Source of the DNA: Ooceraea biroi | Taxonomy: Eukaryota > Arthropoda > Insecta > Hymenoptera > Formicidae | NCBI RefSeq assembly: GCF_003672135.1 | Contig: NC_039517.1 | Span: 11,556,601-11,620,600, forward strand | Direction: 5' to 3' | Length of the DNA stretch: 64,000 bases | In this document: positions 33,553 to 46,879 of the stretch, piece after piece | Numbering within the stretch: the stretch's first letter is position 1 | Layout of the letters: the number at the start of each line of letters is the position of its first letter | Notes under the pieces: generated by a model | What the model was told of the DNA's origin: nothing | The model's database searches: none | The model's input: only the letters and a program-made list of their open reading frames with translations | Made by a program: the position numbers and the translations under genes

Positions 33553-35992
33553 ATGGCGGAACAAATAAAAAAAAGTGACGACGGCGTGAGGGAGGAGAAG
33601 AGGACAGGCAGGGACGGCGGGGTGGCGGAATTTCTTTCCGCCCCTGCTTCCCCGATGCTGTCCCGTAAGATTGGGAAGGCTGGGGGCAAGATTCGCTCCT
33701 GCGTCACGAGGGTAGAGAGGTTGTCTCCCCTCGTGATTAGGAAGAGCACGGGCGGTGAGGCCGGAACATCGGACCTCGCAACGCCGCGGAGTGCGGTGAG
33801 CCGGGCGACATCGCCCACGCCGTCGCTGTGCTCGGTGGTCGACGTGCAGGTCGTCTCCGACGCGGAGTCGGAGAAGTCTGCCGCGAGCCTACCGACGCGA
33901 GGGTTGCACAAGCGGGGACGCCCCCCATCACGGGGGAGTATAGGGGCCTCGCGGAAGCGAAACGCTCCCTCCTCGATGCGCAATGCAGGGAGCGTGATAT
34001 GGAGGAGGAGAGGGAGTTTAGAAACTTCCTTCCCCCGGGCACAATCTTGGTGCGGGGTGCGGCCGCCAACCTCACCCGACTTGAGGAACGGCTGAGGGAA
34101 ATGTCCTCTCTGCCCTCGGCATATCTGACGGCGTCCATCCTTGAAAGGATGGACACGATTGGGAAGGTAGCGACGACCTCTCGAAACCTCAAGGGAACTT
34201 ATGTAAAGGCCCTACGGGAGGCCACCCTTGAGGTGCGGGCAGCCGTCGCCACGATCATGGGACGGATGGGGGACACAGGAGAATAGCGCCCTCCGCCGCA
34301 AAGTCGACTCCCTGGAGCGACAGGTCCAGGAGTTGCGCGAGGCTTTGCGGGACGGGGCCAGGGGAGGCGGTTCCGCCCCGCCCCAGGCAGGGCCCGGTGT
34401 TGCGGTGGGAGCGGAGAGAGCGGTGACACCGCCCCGCTCCCAGCCGCCACGTGCGTGTAGGCAGGGGGAGGGGACGAATACTTCCCTTCCCCTTCTCCCT
34501 CGACCACGAAACCGATCGGGGGATTCCCTGATCAGCGGAGGGGAGAGGAGCGTTCTGCGGAGCGAAAGGGACTCGAGGATCGCATAATTGCGCGAGTCGA
34601 GTCTCTCCTCGACCGCCGACTGGGGCCGATGGCTCCGCGCGGGTGACGCAGAGCTGGTCAGAGAGGCTCGACCCGTCCCCCCCCTCGACGCGGACTACCA
34701 GTCGCAGGAAGACGCCTAGACCCGCCCCCACACCGATGACGAGCCGGTCGCAGCGCTGGAGGATGAGGAGGAAGAGGAGGGGGAGTGGTGAAGGCGGGCG
34801 TGAGTCTACTCAGACTCCGCTTACGCCTAACCCCCGACCCCCGCCGCTGCAGCAGGTGGCTCTAACGGCCCCGTACCCGCGACCCTCGGCCACCGAGGTC
34901 GAGGTGTGGTCGCAGGTGGTGGGGCGTAAGGAGGCACGAGTAGCTCGCAAAGGGGCGAATACCGCCCCGCGGCCCCGCCCCTCTTCTGGGAAGAACCGCG
35001 GGCAAGGCCCTTCTGGCGGCAACAGGGGAAGAGGAAAGGGGGGCAAGCTACAGCTACTCCCCCCAAACCTAAACCCCAGATGGGGAAGCCGCCCTCGTCT
35101 GCCGCGATCACCCTCAACGGTCCGGAGGGCGAATACGCGGTGGCGATTGCCACCATCAAAGGGGCAATCAATCTGGGGGATCTGGGGATCCCCCATATTA
35201 AAATGAAGCGGGCCCTCCCTGGGGCCCGTTTATTGGAAGTGCCGGGCCCGGACGTTCACACCAAGGCGGATAAGCTGGCGGAGGTGATCCGAGGGGCCCT
35301 ACCGAGTGGGCACATGTCGGTAGTCCGTCCCACCAAGAGGGCCGAGATGGCGGTCCGCGGACTCGAGGACACCATCTCGGCCAGCGAGGTGGCGGCTATC
35401 GCCACTGCTGGGGGCTGTAACCCCCATGCCGCCAAAACGGGCCCCATTAAAAAGGACCTGGACGGCATGGGTCGTATTTGGATCCGGTGTCCTGCTGCCG
35501 CGGCACTGAAGGTCACGAAGTAGACTCGGATCCAAATAGGATGGACCAGAGTTGGGATGGCGCTGCTCGAGCCACGCCCCCTCCAGTGCTTCAAATGCCT
35601 GGAGGTGGGGCACGTCAAGCAGCGCTGCCCCAATACAGAGGACCGCGGTGACCGGTGTTACTGGTGTGGTAACGCCGGTCACCGCGCCCGTGACTGCTCT
35701 GCGAAGGCCCCCCGATGCCCCGCTCTGTGCGGACTTGGGGAGGCCCGCGGAGCACCGCCTTGGAGGGGCAGCGTGCGTCAAGAGGAGCGGACGCGCGAAG
35801 AAGAGGGGACAGGCTGCGGCGAAGGAGACGGGGACATTGACTGCCCCCGCCACACCTGCGCGGCCACCACCCCCCATACAAGGTGTGGAGGGGGCTGGCG
35901 CTTCGGAGCAGGAGGCTCAGTTGGAGGCTCCTAAGGAGCAGCGCCAGCCCAAACGCCCCTGTACGGACCGGGGGGCTACAGCCGTTGGGTAG
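33553..35992 (+). pseudogene. R1-clade ORF1 (Gag-like), copy 2
   Basis: The start is MAEQIKKS at 33553. The frame breaks near 33960-33990 and again near 34270. A KKRGRPP-like patch is present (KRGRPPSRG). The middle domain (ITLNGPEGEYAVAIA, 35107 onward) runs to a TAG at 35521. Beyond it, intact CCHC knuckles follow: CFKCLEVGHVKQRC (35587-35628) and CYWCGNAGHRARDC (about 35656-35697). It would bind element RNA. Confidence 0.75.
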
Positions 35993-36244
35993 AAGGGACC
36001 CCAGTCCCTTCCACAAAAGGGAGACCTGTCGGCGAGAGGGGGTGTGCCTCCCCTTACCGCCGAGACTTCGAGAGGGGACTCCGGAGCTGTCGAGGGTTTG
36101 GCCCTCCGACACCGGAATCAATGGAGGGGACGATGAGGGATGAGGGGGCGTCTTCTCCCCCCACCGAGGAGCTGGAGCCGGGGCGACTAGCGCCTCGGCA
36201 ACTGAGGTGATCGATCTGGAGGAGGTCGTAATGATCGATCCGTA

Positions 36245-39200
36245 ATGGCCCTACGCCTGCTCCAGACCAACCTCAACCACGCTCGCCGGGCCCAGGACTT
36301 ATATGTCCAAAGCCTGGCAGAGCGTGGTTTTGCGTTGGGTATCGCGGCGGAGCCACATCGCGTGCCCGCCAGTCACCCACATTGGGTCACCGACGGGCGT
36401 GGTTCTGTCGTGATTACGTGTGTGTCCCGCCGCGGGCTCCCCTCCTATGACTCCGCTCGAGTCTGGAGGGGGGTTCGTGGCAGTAAAGTGGGGAGACGTC
36501 GCCGTGGTCGGATGCTACGCGTCTCCGGCAATGGGTCTCGCCGAGTTTGAGAAGTTTTTGGCTTGGGTGGGGGCGTGTATCCGACGATGCCACCCCCGCC
36601 CGGTTCTGATCACGGGGGACTTCAACGCAAAGGCTTGCGTTTGGGGTTCCTCGCGGTCAGACGCCAAGGGCGAGACCCTTGTCGATTGGGCGACGACTCT
36701 GAGCCTGTGTGTCCTAAACAAGGGCTCAGAGAGCACCTGCATGCGTTGGCAGGGGGAGTCGATCGTTGATCTGACTCTGGCCAACCCCCCCCCCCGCCGC
36801 ACGCAGAGTGTCGGGGTGGAGGGTGAAGTCGGGGCTCGAGACGTTGTCAGACCACATCTATATCTCGATGTTCCTGGCTCCATCCTTGCGAGTAGGCTCA
36901 CCCCCTCGCCGCCTGGTCGGTGGCGGCCGACCGCGGCGATGGAAGGTAAAGGAGATGTGCGGGGACTCGCTGATCGCTAGTCTCCTCGCGGTGACGACGT
37001 GGTCGGACAGACGTCCGGCCGAAGATGTAGAGGAGGAGGCCACCTGGAGCCGGGGCATAGTTACGGATGCGTGCGACGCATCCATGCCCCGGTCCAGTGG
37101 GTTTTGTGGCCGGCGAGCAGCATACTGGTGGGACGCGGAGATCGCTGAGCTACGGCGATCCTGCGTCTGCGACAGACGGCGCTTCTTGCGTGCCCGCCGG
37201 TCTGGGATCGCCGCGAGGATCGACGAAGCCTACGGGGAGTACCGCACAGTCAGGAACTCCCTGAGGCGAGCGATCAGCAGGGCCAAAGATAGGGCCTGGG
37301 ACGAACTCCTCCGGAATGTAGATGGAGACCCGTGGAGGCGCCCTTACAAGCTTGTCATGGGCAAGCTTCACCCTTGGGCGCCCCCAGTTACGGAATTCCT
37401 AACCCCCCGGGTGAGGGAGGGGATCATAGACGCACTCTTCCCGACGGGAGAGGGCGTCCCCCCCTCGCCAAGGACCCGCCTCGAATCTACGAGGCGGAGG
37501 TCCCGGGGGTTACTCTGGAGGAGATGACCGGAGCCCGGAAGGGGCTGCGGGGCAACAAAGGCCCCCGGCCCCGACAGAATCCCCGGCAAGGCATGAGACC
37601 AGGCCCTTGAGGTCCCGTCCCCGCACATGAGGCAGCTCTTTACGAGCTGCCTCCGAAAAGGACGGTTCCCTCCATCCTGGAAGAGGGCCAAGCTGGCCCT
37701 CATTCCCAAGGGAAAAGGCAAGCCCGTGGACGAGCCTTCCGCGTACCGGCCGGTGTGTCTGCTGGACGAGGCGGGAAAGATGTTTGAGCGAGTGGTGGCT
37801 TCCCGCATCGTCCAGCACCTGTCCCGGAATGGTCCGGGACTTAGTGACAGGCAGTACGGCTTCCGTGAGGGTCGTTCGACCGTTGACGCGATCAAGCGCG
37901 TCCGGTCCTTCACGGAGGTCGTAACCACGGCCGAAGAGGGAGTGGTTGTCAGCATTGACATAGCCAATGCTTTCAACTCCCTCCCCTGGTCGGCCGTGGT
38001 GGAGGCGATACGCTATCATCGCCTCCCTGCGTACTTGGTGGACACGGTCCTGGACTACCTCCGGGACCGGAAAATGGAGTACACTGGCCCAGTACGGTGA
38101 AATTCACGGAAGGCGCCTGTCGCGCGGGTTCCTCAGGAGACAGTGTTGGGACCCCTACTCTGGAACCTCGCGTTCGATGGAGTCCTGCGGGCTGTCACCT
38201 AGTGTGCTATGCCGACGACACCTTGGTGATGACCGGGGGCTCAGGATGGAGGGAGGCCACGCGAGCGACGGAGTTTGGGGGGACATGCGTGGTCCGCACC
38301 ATCCGTGCCCTTGGGCTGGAGGTGCTCGCCGCACAAATCGGAGGCCGTCTTTTTTCATGACGGCCTCCGCGGTGCACCGCCTCCGGCCCACATCATGGTG
38401 GGGAACGTCCCTTTCCCGGTGGGTCCAAGTATGAAATACTTAGGCCTCACACTGGACGGCCGCTGGTCGTTCGAGAATCATTTTGTGGATTTAGCCCCCC
38501 GGTTGGAACGGCTGGCCATGGCGGTCAGCCGCGTGATGCACAACCTGGGGGGGCCCAAACGTGAAGGCTCGCCTCCTGTATGCGGGAACGGTCCGTTCGG
38601 TGGCCCTTTATAGAGCACCCGTATGGGCGGGCGATTTGGCGGCCACCAGCCGGGCGGATAAAGCCATCCGGCACTTCGAAAGAAGGGTGGCCGCCCGCGT
38701 AGCCCGCCTGTACCGGACCGTCTCCCACAGGGCGGCGACGGACTTGGCCGGCACCCCCCCCCCCGATTTCCCTGCTCGCGCCCGCGTACGCAGATGCGTA
38801 CGAGCGGGCGCGGCAGGCGCGTGAGCGGGGTGTGAAACTAACGGCCAAGGCCAAAGAGATCCTCGGACGACAAGCCAGGCAACAGGCGCTACGAGTCTGG
38901 CAGCGCCAGCTTTCGGACCCGACCGTCACGTCGGGCCGAAGGGTTGCCGAGGTCGTCCATCCCTGTCTGGCGGAGTGGCTGGACAGGGGATGGGGCGGAG
39001 TGACGTTCCGCATGGCTCAAGTGCTCTCCAGACGTGGTTGTTTCGGGGAGTACCTGAGCCAAATAGGGTGCGTAGATGGACCACGCTGCCACCATTGCGG
39101 CGCGGACCAGGACACGGCGCAGCATATGCTGGAGGCGTGCCCGGCGTGAGCAGCGGAGCGCCGTGTCCTGGTTAACAGGATTGGAAGGGATCTCTCCCTC

Positions 39201-39377
39201 CCGGCGGTCATACGCGCGATCGTCGGGAGTGAGAGATCCTGGCGTGCATTTGCCTCCTTCTGTGAGGAGGTCATCTCGCAGAAGGAGGCGGCAGAGCGGG
39301 TTTGGGAAGTCGCCGAACCCGCTCGGCGACGAGGTGGACGGAGGAGGCGAGGGGCCGGGCGAGCTGCACCTGGATGA
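36245..39377 (+). pseudogene. R1-clade ORF2: endonuclease and RT, copy 2
   Basis: The endonuclease starts MALRLLQTNLNHA at 36245 and has an intact GDFNAK motif at about 36617-36634 (copy 1 has lost the Gly) and SIVDLTLANP. A frame change near 36400-36450 and another near 36790 (a C run) break it. RT follows with SIDIANAFNSLPW at about 37950-37990. Sequence is lost near 38190 (copy 1 has about 20 extra codons there), and the catalytic CYADDTLV is at 38200-38225. The C-terminal finger CHHCGADQDTAQHMLEAC is at 39090-39145, followed by TGA in place of the usual Trp codon. The end is at 39377. Confidence 0.82.
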
Positions 39378-41302
39378 CCCTGCCGGGGGGATCTTGGGTA
39401 AGATCCCCCCCTCGAATATTGAGACGGCAGCGAGTGAGAGAGTGGGGGCCGCGGGGTGCAAATCATGCACCCCATATGCGACCCCGAGATAGGAGGCGGA
39501 GCAGGCCCAGTACCGGTTGGGTCTGCGATCGTGGTGGGGAATCGGGCGGGGGACAGGGTACCTTTATCAAAGTACTCTGGGGGTACGGTCTGTGTAGTAC
39601 ACAGACCGTCCCCACGACGGGCCGGCGGGGCACTTGCCTGGGTCTGTCCTTTACTCGCCCAATTCAACATGGCATTGCACCAGCAATGTCGTGCACGCGG
39701 CGGGTCTTCGGTGGGGGCTGGGGGCCGTCGAGGTATGTGCCCGGGCGCCCGCGGGGTTGGCCGTCGGGGTACTTGCCCGGGCCACCCCCGTTACGATGTT
39801 CCTGGACGTCGTGACCCCCAACGAGGACGGGTGGGATGGACAGGGCGAGAGCTGTTTTGGGACAGACAGCCCTCGCCCTAAAAAGCCCCTCTCTATGATG
39901 GGGGGTCCCCGTGGAGTGGTGGTTTGCCACACTCCATGGGGTGGGACGGGTCCGCATTAGCGGGCACGCGCTTCCGCAGCGTGCGAGGCCGTACACTTGG
40001 TGGGGGGAAGCAAGAGGAATCCGAGCGGTTCCGGGATTCCCCTGCAATCACCAGGGCTGGCAGATGGAGGTAGGTTTAGTGAGTAAGAGTCTCACACTCC
40101 CCTCGCACCCCGTCCAAGGGACGCAGGGGGGCCCATGACGGGTTCCTCCTCATAAAAAAAAATGTTGAAACATGTTGGAACATGTTCTCTCTCTCTCTCA
40201 CCCTCTTCCTATTCCTCTCCCTCTCTCACACGTATTTTAAATATGCTACTTTTAACCTAAAATTAATATTTAAATGTGTGTGTGTGTGTGTATGTGTGTT
40301 GTGTAAATTGCAATGTTTACGTGTCCTACTTATGCGTGTATCAGCTGATCGCAGCGGGCGCCTCACGAAAGCACCCGCGTCTAACAGTACGTTGCGCCAT
40401 CCCTGCTCATCTTCTCTACGCGACCCGTCATACGCTACCTATTTCTCCTTATAACTTAAAAACTAAGCTTCGGACAAACTTTTGCCAAAGGAAAAGTCGT
40501 CTCAGAATATCATCAGGAATATGCTCCTTTAAGGATAAGTGGTTATTCTGAATCACCCTGTATAGCATGTTCTGTGTCACGTCTGGGGAGGTGAAAACGT
40601 TGCTAACCTGGTTTCTGTGCTAACCTAGCCCTCGGTAATTAACTTCAGATACTCTCTTTTGATTTAGGGTCAATCTGCATACACCGACTTTACCCGGGAA
40701 TGGAGAGAGTTTGGATCAACTTACAATGATGACGAGGATATCTTTCAGAATCGAACTATGAATGTATAATTGTTGATTAATAAAATATAGTCTATGACTC
40801 TATGATGCTAGTATTATTTATTACTATGTATTAAATCTAGGTAATAACGACAGAGGAAAATAATAAACATAACTGGTATTAACCAAATAATTAAATAGTA
40901 TAACTCAAGTAGTATAACTCAAATAGAATGACTCAAGTAGTATGAATTAAATTAAAGTCATGCTACAAGCGAATTAAACGCTTGATATAATAACTTATAA
41001 GTAAAATAATAGTGATATGAGTCAATGACAAAGGTATATCGCAGGCGGATAAACGCCGATTGGTATAGGTAGAAAAAAATGAATAAGTAGTACAACTCAA
41101 TGAAAGATTTATATCATAAGCGAAGTAAACGCTTAATAGTATAATTATAGGTAATACTACTATCCTAAGGATAATTAAAAATTGTATCAAAAGCGGAATG
41201 GACGCTTAATAATATAACTAAAGGTGTATAGCCAATTGTATAGCTATAAGTAGTATAAGTATTAAAGGGTTGTATCAAAAGCGGAATGGACACTTAATAA
41301 TA

Positions 41303-42597
41303 TTGGGTTGTTCGGAAAGTAATTTCGTTTTTCACAAAGAGATGTCGTTTGTCGCGTTCCTCGATACTTAACCTTACTCTAAGCGACAAATTCGTTTTAT
41401 ATTTTGACAATTGACATTTCAGACGTCATTTAGTATCTTATTGTTTTGCGATCCGTCAAGTAATTTTTGTTTGGCATCACATCAAACATGGAAAATCAAA
41501 GTGAGCATTTTCGTAATATTTTGCTTTTTTACTACCGAAAGAGTAAAAATGCAGTGCAAGCGAGAAAAAATTGTGTGCCGTGTACGGAGAAGATGTATTG
41601 AGTGAACGTCAGTGTCAGAATTGGTTTTCGAAATTTCGTACTGGAAATTTCGATTTGAAAGATGCACCACGTTCAGGTCGGCCAATTAAAGCTGATGACG
41701 GAAAATAAAGGCTCTGGTGGATGCAAACCGTCGCATAACAACACACGAAATTGCTGAAAAGTTAAATTTATCGAATTCGACCGTTTACAATCATTTGAAA
41801 CGCCTTGGATTCGTTTCAAAGCTCGATATTTGGGTTCCACACAATTTAAAGGAAATTGACTTGATTCGACGAATTACCATCTGCGATTCATTGTTGAAAC
41901 GTGAAGAAAATGAACCATTTTTGAAGCGAATCATAACTGGAGATGAAAATTGATTGTTTACAACAATGTTAAGCGAAAACGATCATGGTCCAGGCAAGAT
42001 GAACCTGCTCAATCGACATCCCAGGCAGATATTCATCAAAAGAAGACCATGCTTTCTGTATGGTGGGATTGGAAGGGAATCGTATTTTTCGAGCTACTAC
42101 CAAGCAACCAGACGATTGATTCGAAAGTGTATTGTCGTCAGCTGGATGAATTGGATGCTGCCATCAAGCAGAAGCAACCAGAATTGGCGAATAGGAAAGG
42201 TGTCTGGCATTGTCGTATTCCATCACGACAATGCCAGACCACACACAAGGTTGGTCACTCGCCAGAAGCTTTTACAGCTTGGATGGGATGTGCTACCACA
42301 CCCACCATACTCTCCTGATCTGGCACCATCCGATTACCATTTGTTCCGGTCTCTACAAAATTCTTTGAACAATGTAAACTTCGATTCAAATGAAGGCGTC
42401 AAAAATCACTTGCTTCAATTTTTTGTCAATAAGGAGAAGGACTTCTATGAGCGTGGAATCTTAAAGTTGCCAGAAAGATGGCGAAAGGTAGTGGAACAAA
42501 ATGGCCAATACATCACTGAATAAAATTTATTCTAAATATGAAAAAACCGCCTTTCATTTTTCCTTGAAAAAACGAAATAACTTTCCGAACAACCCAA
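41303..42597 (+). mobile_element. mariner element, 1,295 bp with TA duplication
   Basis: Terminal inverted repeats TTGGGTTGTTCGGAAAGTAA...TTACTTTCCGAACAACCCAA-type (the right end reads AACTTTCCGAACAACCCAA), flanked by TA at 41301-41302 and 42598-42599. The length is normal for mariner. It sits within copy B, so it is younger than that repeat. Confidence 0.93.
41489..42523 (+). pseudogene. mariner transposase (DD34D), inactivated
   Basis: The start MENQSEHFRNILLFYYRK is at 41489. One-base losses near 41570 and 41705 break the N-terminal DNA-binding half. GDEN is followed by TGA where the family has Trp (41951). The first catalytic Asp (ITGDE), the second (HHDNARPHT, about 42220) and the third (YSPDLAPSDYHLF, about 42310-42350) are all present. 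A short inserted segment near 42205-42215 shifts frame just before the second Asp motif. The end is at 42523 (QNGQYITE). It is related to mariners of insects; the subfamily is not assigned. Confidence 0.88.
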
Positions 42598-45500
42598 TAT
42601 AAATGTAAGTAGTAATGGATCAACAAATAAAATAATAAGGAGGGAAATAATAAGGAATAATGCTGACAATACGAGCAAATTGATGCTAGTAGTATAGTCA
42701 TAAATGGTAACGCCTAGTAGTAATATAGCTGGAAATAGTATAAATAAAATGAAACTAAAAGAAGTCGGACTATCAGCGGATAAACGCCAAGTAAAATAAG
42801 GAAAGGTAGTATAAATCTTTTAAAGAATATTTTAAGGATCATATAAATGAATAATTAATTAAGGTAAAAAGGGTACAAAAGTTACAAAAGAATAAATCAT
42901 AATGATGAATTAATAAGTAAACTGTCACTGAATGTAGATATAATATAATTGTGTTACAGAGAGATTGAATACAAATGTCGTATGAATATAAAATAAAGTC
43001 GTACGAGTTGGTAAACAACAATTAAGAATAGTGGATATACAATAAGAATTCAAACTTGGTACAAATCTACTCACAAGTGTTCGCAGGAATCTGAACCCTC
43101 AGGCCAGGAAGTACTTAACAAGCAGCAGCGAGAAATAATTGTTAAACAAACTCCACTGATTCTAACTTTGGTTGATGCCTTAGTAGCGAGTCAACGCTAT
43201 GATGCAAATCAAGTAATAGCAAATTATAAATGACTGACAAGTACTGAGTTAGGTAGACGCTTTATATGCGACTTAACACTATAAAGCGAAGTGACGAAGT
43301 TGAAAGTTAATGATCAACTCAAGAGTCTTCCAAAAAGTAGTGACGCTCCCTTGCTACTGCACCAAGTCTTATACTAAAATTTTAGGGCTGAGTCCCTGTC
43401 GCTCGAGAAGGGGTTACAAAAAGTGGGGACCTTATAATTAAATGCAAAGTTACAATAGTAGGGAGGCTACGACTTGATGGCTGATTGGTTCCCCGCTCTT
43501 AAAATTATTAATGGTGGGATCGAGACCTTGAAAGGTCTGGTGGGGACGATGAGCTCAATGCTTTGGTTAGATAAAATTATTTTTCTCCCAATGTTCAACA
43601 TAAAATTCTCAGTACGAATTTATCGCATGAGCTGTTGGGACTTATGGTCAACAGAAATTTCCCCGTACTAAATAATCGGAACATCCGGTATGACTTTGAG
43701 TCATCTAAAATTTAACGATTAAATTTATCGAAGAGACTGTTATGTCTTTTGATTAAGACAGTGGACACCGATTATTACTTTAATCTGGCGGCAGTAAATC
43801 GCCGCCTTAAGAATTAATATTTCATGGTTCGCGTCCCGTTAATTATTTTTTTTTCTTTTATTTTAATATTAAAAGTCTTTAATAAACCAATAAAAACAAT
43901 ATATCTAGTTTAAAACATGAATATTGCATGATTGCTATTAAATATATGAAGAAATATAAAGTATTAGTAACAGGAGCACATAGCAAGTAAGGAAGTAAAG
44001 CCTCGAGTTTAAAATATCCTGGTTCGCGCCCCGTTAATTAAATATTGTGTTTTCTTTTATTTTAATATTAATCTTTAATAAACCTATAAAGATAATATAT
44101 CTAATTTAAAATGCGAATATTGCATGATTAATATTAAGATATGAAAAACTATAAAGGTAACCTTACATGGTAGTAGTACGAATCAACCAATAATGATACT
44201 AAATTATAAGTGATATTTTCTGTTAATGAAATAATCTTCAATTAACACCTTGTCCACTGTATTATTCAATCCCAACAAATGAAATATTACAATTATTAAT
44301 TTAACCTAAATTTCTACAACCTTATGCATTAATTATTTATAAGGTCTCTTGCACCTCTGGATAATAATTTAATGCATTCAGTTAATTAATATTAGAGTAA
44401 CCTTGTGTATTATACTTTAACGCACTATTGTAACGTTTCTTATTAATAATAATTATTCATATACCTTAACCTATTGATTAGTTGTCATATTAATGCTAGT
44501 CATTATAATATCTTCCATTACATAAAATAATGAATTAATAATTCAATACAAGTAATATTAAAATAATTATTAGCATTGCAATTTAATGCATTATAATTGT
44601 TTCTTACTTCACAAATTAGCAACTTAATGTTACAAAGCGTATGAAGTCCCTTAATCGCTTTAAAGTGTTTGAAACATTACTAAGCGTACGAAATGTTGTA
44701 AACGCTATGTGGTCCATATAAAATAACTAAATGTCTAAGTTTACAATTTAACGCATTATTATAATGTTCTTTATTCTACGATTAATAATCATTCATATAT
44801 TGTAACTGATTAACTAAATGTTATATGAATATTAATGATGGTATATTTAAATAATTACTCTTCTCAAATGAATAATGAACCATAATGCCACAGCGAGCTA
44901 ATAACTAATAATGTAATAATCGAATGCTTATATTAAATGATCTATATGTTTTTCGCAATTGGTTTTTCGTTATTCATAGTTAATTATTAATTAATTAATT
45001 GATTTTAACTTAATTTGTTTAAATCCATATAACTTCTAAACTCCTACTGATAATTTATTAAAATCTTTTACACCAAACGTAATAAAAAATAATGTATATT
45101 TATTTACTGAATAGTGACGTTTCGATTTTTGCACTATCTCGTGAAGTAATAATGTTAAAACGAAAATTTTTCCACAGGTACCATTAGACTGGCGAAAAAT
45201 GGTGCTCAACGAGAGTTGTTGGTCATTTCTAAATTAATGAGTTTTTCATAAATTTGATGGTACCGTTGAGTTCCTCTTATTACCCACAATAACGCTATAT
45301 AATTATAAAAAATTATTTCCCAACGGTTAAGATTTTCATCGCTTAGTTAACAAATAAAAATTTTGACTATTTTAAAATTCCAAATTTCTACGGTCCTTCG
45401 ATATGGTCCATGGATCATTATTATATACTTTTCATTCATCTAACCTTATTCCTTCAATTATTATAAACAATAACCTATGGTTTTTTCATAACGAATGCAC

Positions 45501-46879
45501 TCAAATGTTCTATGCATTTTTGTTATACTCGCACATGACTATATAATCGTATAATTAAATATATCATAAATGTGATTGTTATTATAAAATTTGTTTGTTT
45601 ATAACAAAATTTTATTATATTCAAAAACTTTAATTTGCTCCTATATTTAATTGATCTCCTTAATGTAACAGTGTACATAAAATATATTGTTATAAGGACG
45701 CCCTAAATTATTTATATGTATATAGTATGTCTAACAGCTAACATTATGAAATATCTAAAAATTACTACAATTACAGTATTAAAACGTATTATAATGGCGT
45801 TTTAGTGAATTTTCATTTTTATGCATGTTTTTATGTTTTTTTCATTCTTTTACATATACAAATATCTATTCCCGTTCATAAAAGGCTTCTACGTAACTTA
45901 GGTAATAGCTATGATTCTAAATTTAGTATATTGTATTGGTGTTACTCATTTATACCGATTTACGTAATCACGTTTGACATTGTCGATATTCGACAATACA
46001 CTGTTCGAACGTTGATCTCCATACACGACAGAGAATGTGGATACAACTAGACGGGTCATTGTTTATCGAAATTCTAACTTCCGGTCTGAAATGTTTTTTT
46101 AACGAGACATGGTATTTTTTATTGCGGATTCGGATTCTACGCGAGAAAACATGCAACTTTTGTCTGAAATATTTTTCCGAAAAATGTTTCAGACAAAAGT
46201 TACTTACTTTTCGATGGAGAATAAGAATCTGCAATAAAAAGTTGGGGTTTCAATTTAAGAAATTGAAGGTGATCTTCGCGTGACCTTCAAACGACTATTC
46301 AAGGTCAAACCAATGGTATCATCTTATGTCCCCCTCGAAATCGTGACATGTCTGTCTGAAACATTTTTTCGTATCTTTTTTAGTTTTTTAAAAAATCGAC
46401 TGTATAAATTAAAATGGGCCACCCTGTATATATATATATTTATATATATATAAGTATCTCTTCCCGTTCATAAAAGGCTACTATGTAACTTAGGTAATAA
46501 CTACGATTATAAATTTAGTATATTGTATTGGTTTTACTCGTTTGTGTTTTTTGGATTTTTCCTTTTTCCTTCTTAATTATTGATTAGCATCATTAATAAT
46601 GATTAATAAAATAAAATAGTAATATGTTCGATATAATAGTTAGTACCTATCGAATGTCGGTAATTGGTTAAGTAGTGAATACGCGTTTGCCGGTAACCTG
46701 TCTTATATGGTTATACATTATCGGTAACAACTTATGATGTACTTTAGTTGACGATAAATGTCAATGGTAAGTTATAATATTAACAATATGTTGGTAGTTT
46801 ATACCATAATTCTAGCGATTAATTCATAAATGCGTTGAATAAGCAAAAATAAAATTTTTAAGGTTATTTGACATCGCAG

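Larger units (their letters stand above)
32615..40161 (+). mobile_element. R1-clade non-LTR retrotransposon, copy 2
   Basis: Near full-length (about 7.5 kb), plus strand, ending in poly(A) at 40153-40162. It is flanked by a probable target duplication of about 15 bp (TGTTGAAACATGTT at 32600-32613 and 40163-40176), though the surrounding minisatellite makes its length ambiguous. The 5' UTR is 32615-33552, then ORF1, ORF2 and a 0.8-kb 3' UTR. It is the same family as copy 1 with clear divergence. Confidence 0.88.
29723..40560 (-). mobile_element. Tc1/mariner-like element with ~0.5-kb inverted arms, interrupted
   Basis: The ends are CAGGGTGATTC...GAATCACCCTG, flanked by TA (TATA) at 29719-29722 and 40561-40564. 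The left arm (29723 to about 30290) is repeated inverted on the right as 40162-40560 plus 32270-32614; the right arm is split by R1 copy 2. Removing that insert leaves an element of about 3.3 kb. It encodes one transposase on the minus strand. Both arms contain AACATGTT-type sequence; in the right arm this has expanded to a minisatellite. The stretch 30290-31050 is non-coding. Confidence 0.82.
40575..46879 (+). repeat. Long non-coding dispersed repeat, copy B
   Basis: This runs from TGTCACGTC to GGATGTCACA and is the most complete copy apart from a mariner at 41303-42597. It contains a tandem duplication with period about 195 bp (TGGTTCGCG boxes at 43825 and 44020) that copy A lacks. A second internal duplication of about 90 bp (CCCGTTCATAAAAGGCT at about 45870 and 46460) flanks an extra segment ending GGGCCACCCTGTATA, itself like the end of a Tc1/mariner-type MITE. 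No conserved ORF. Confidence 0.75.
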
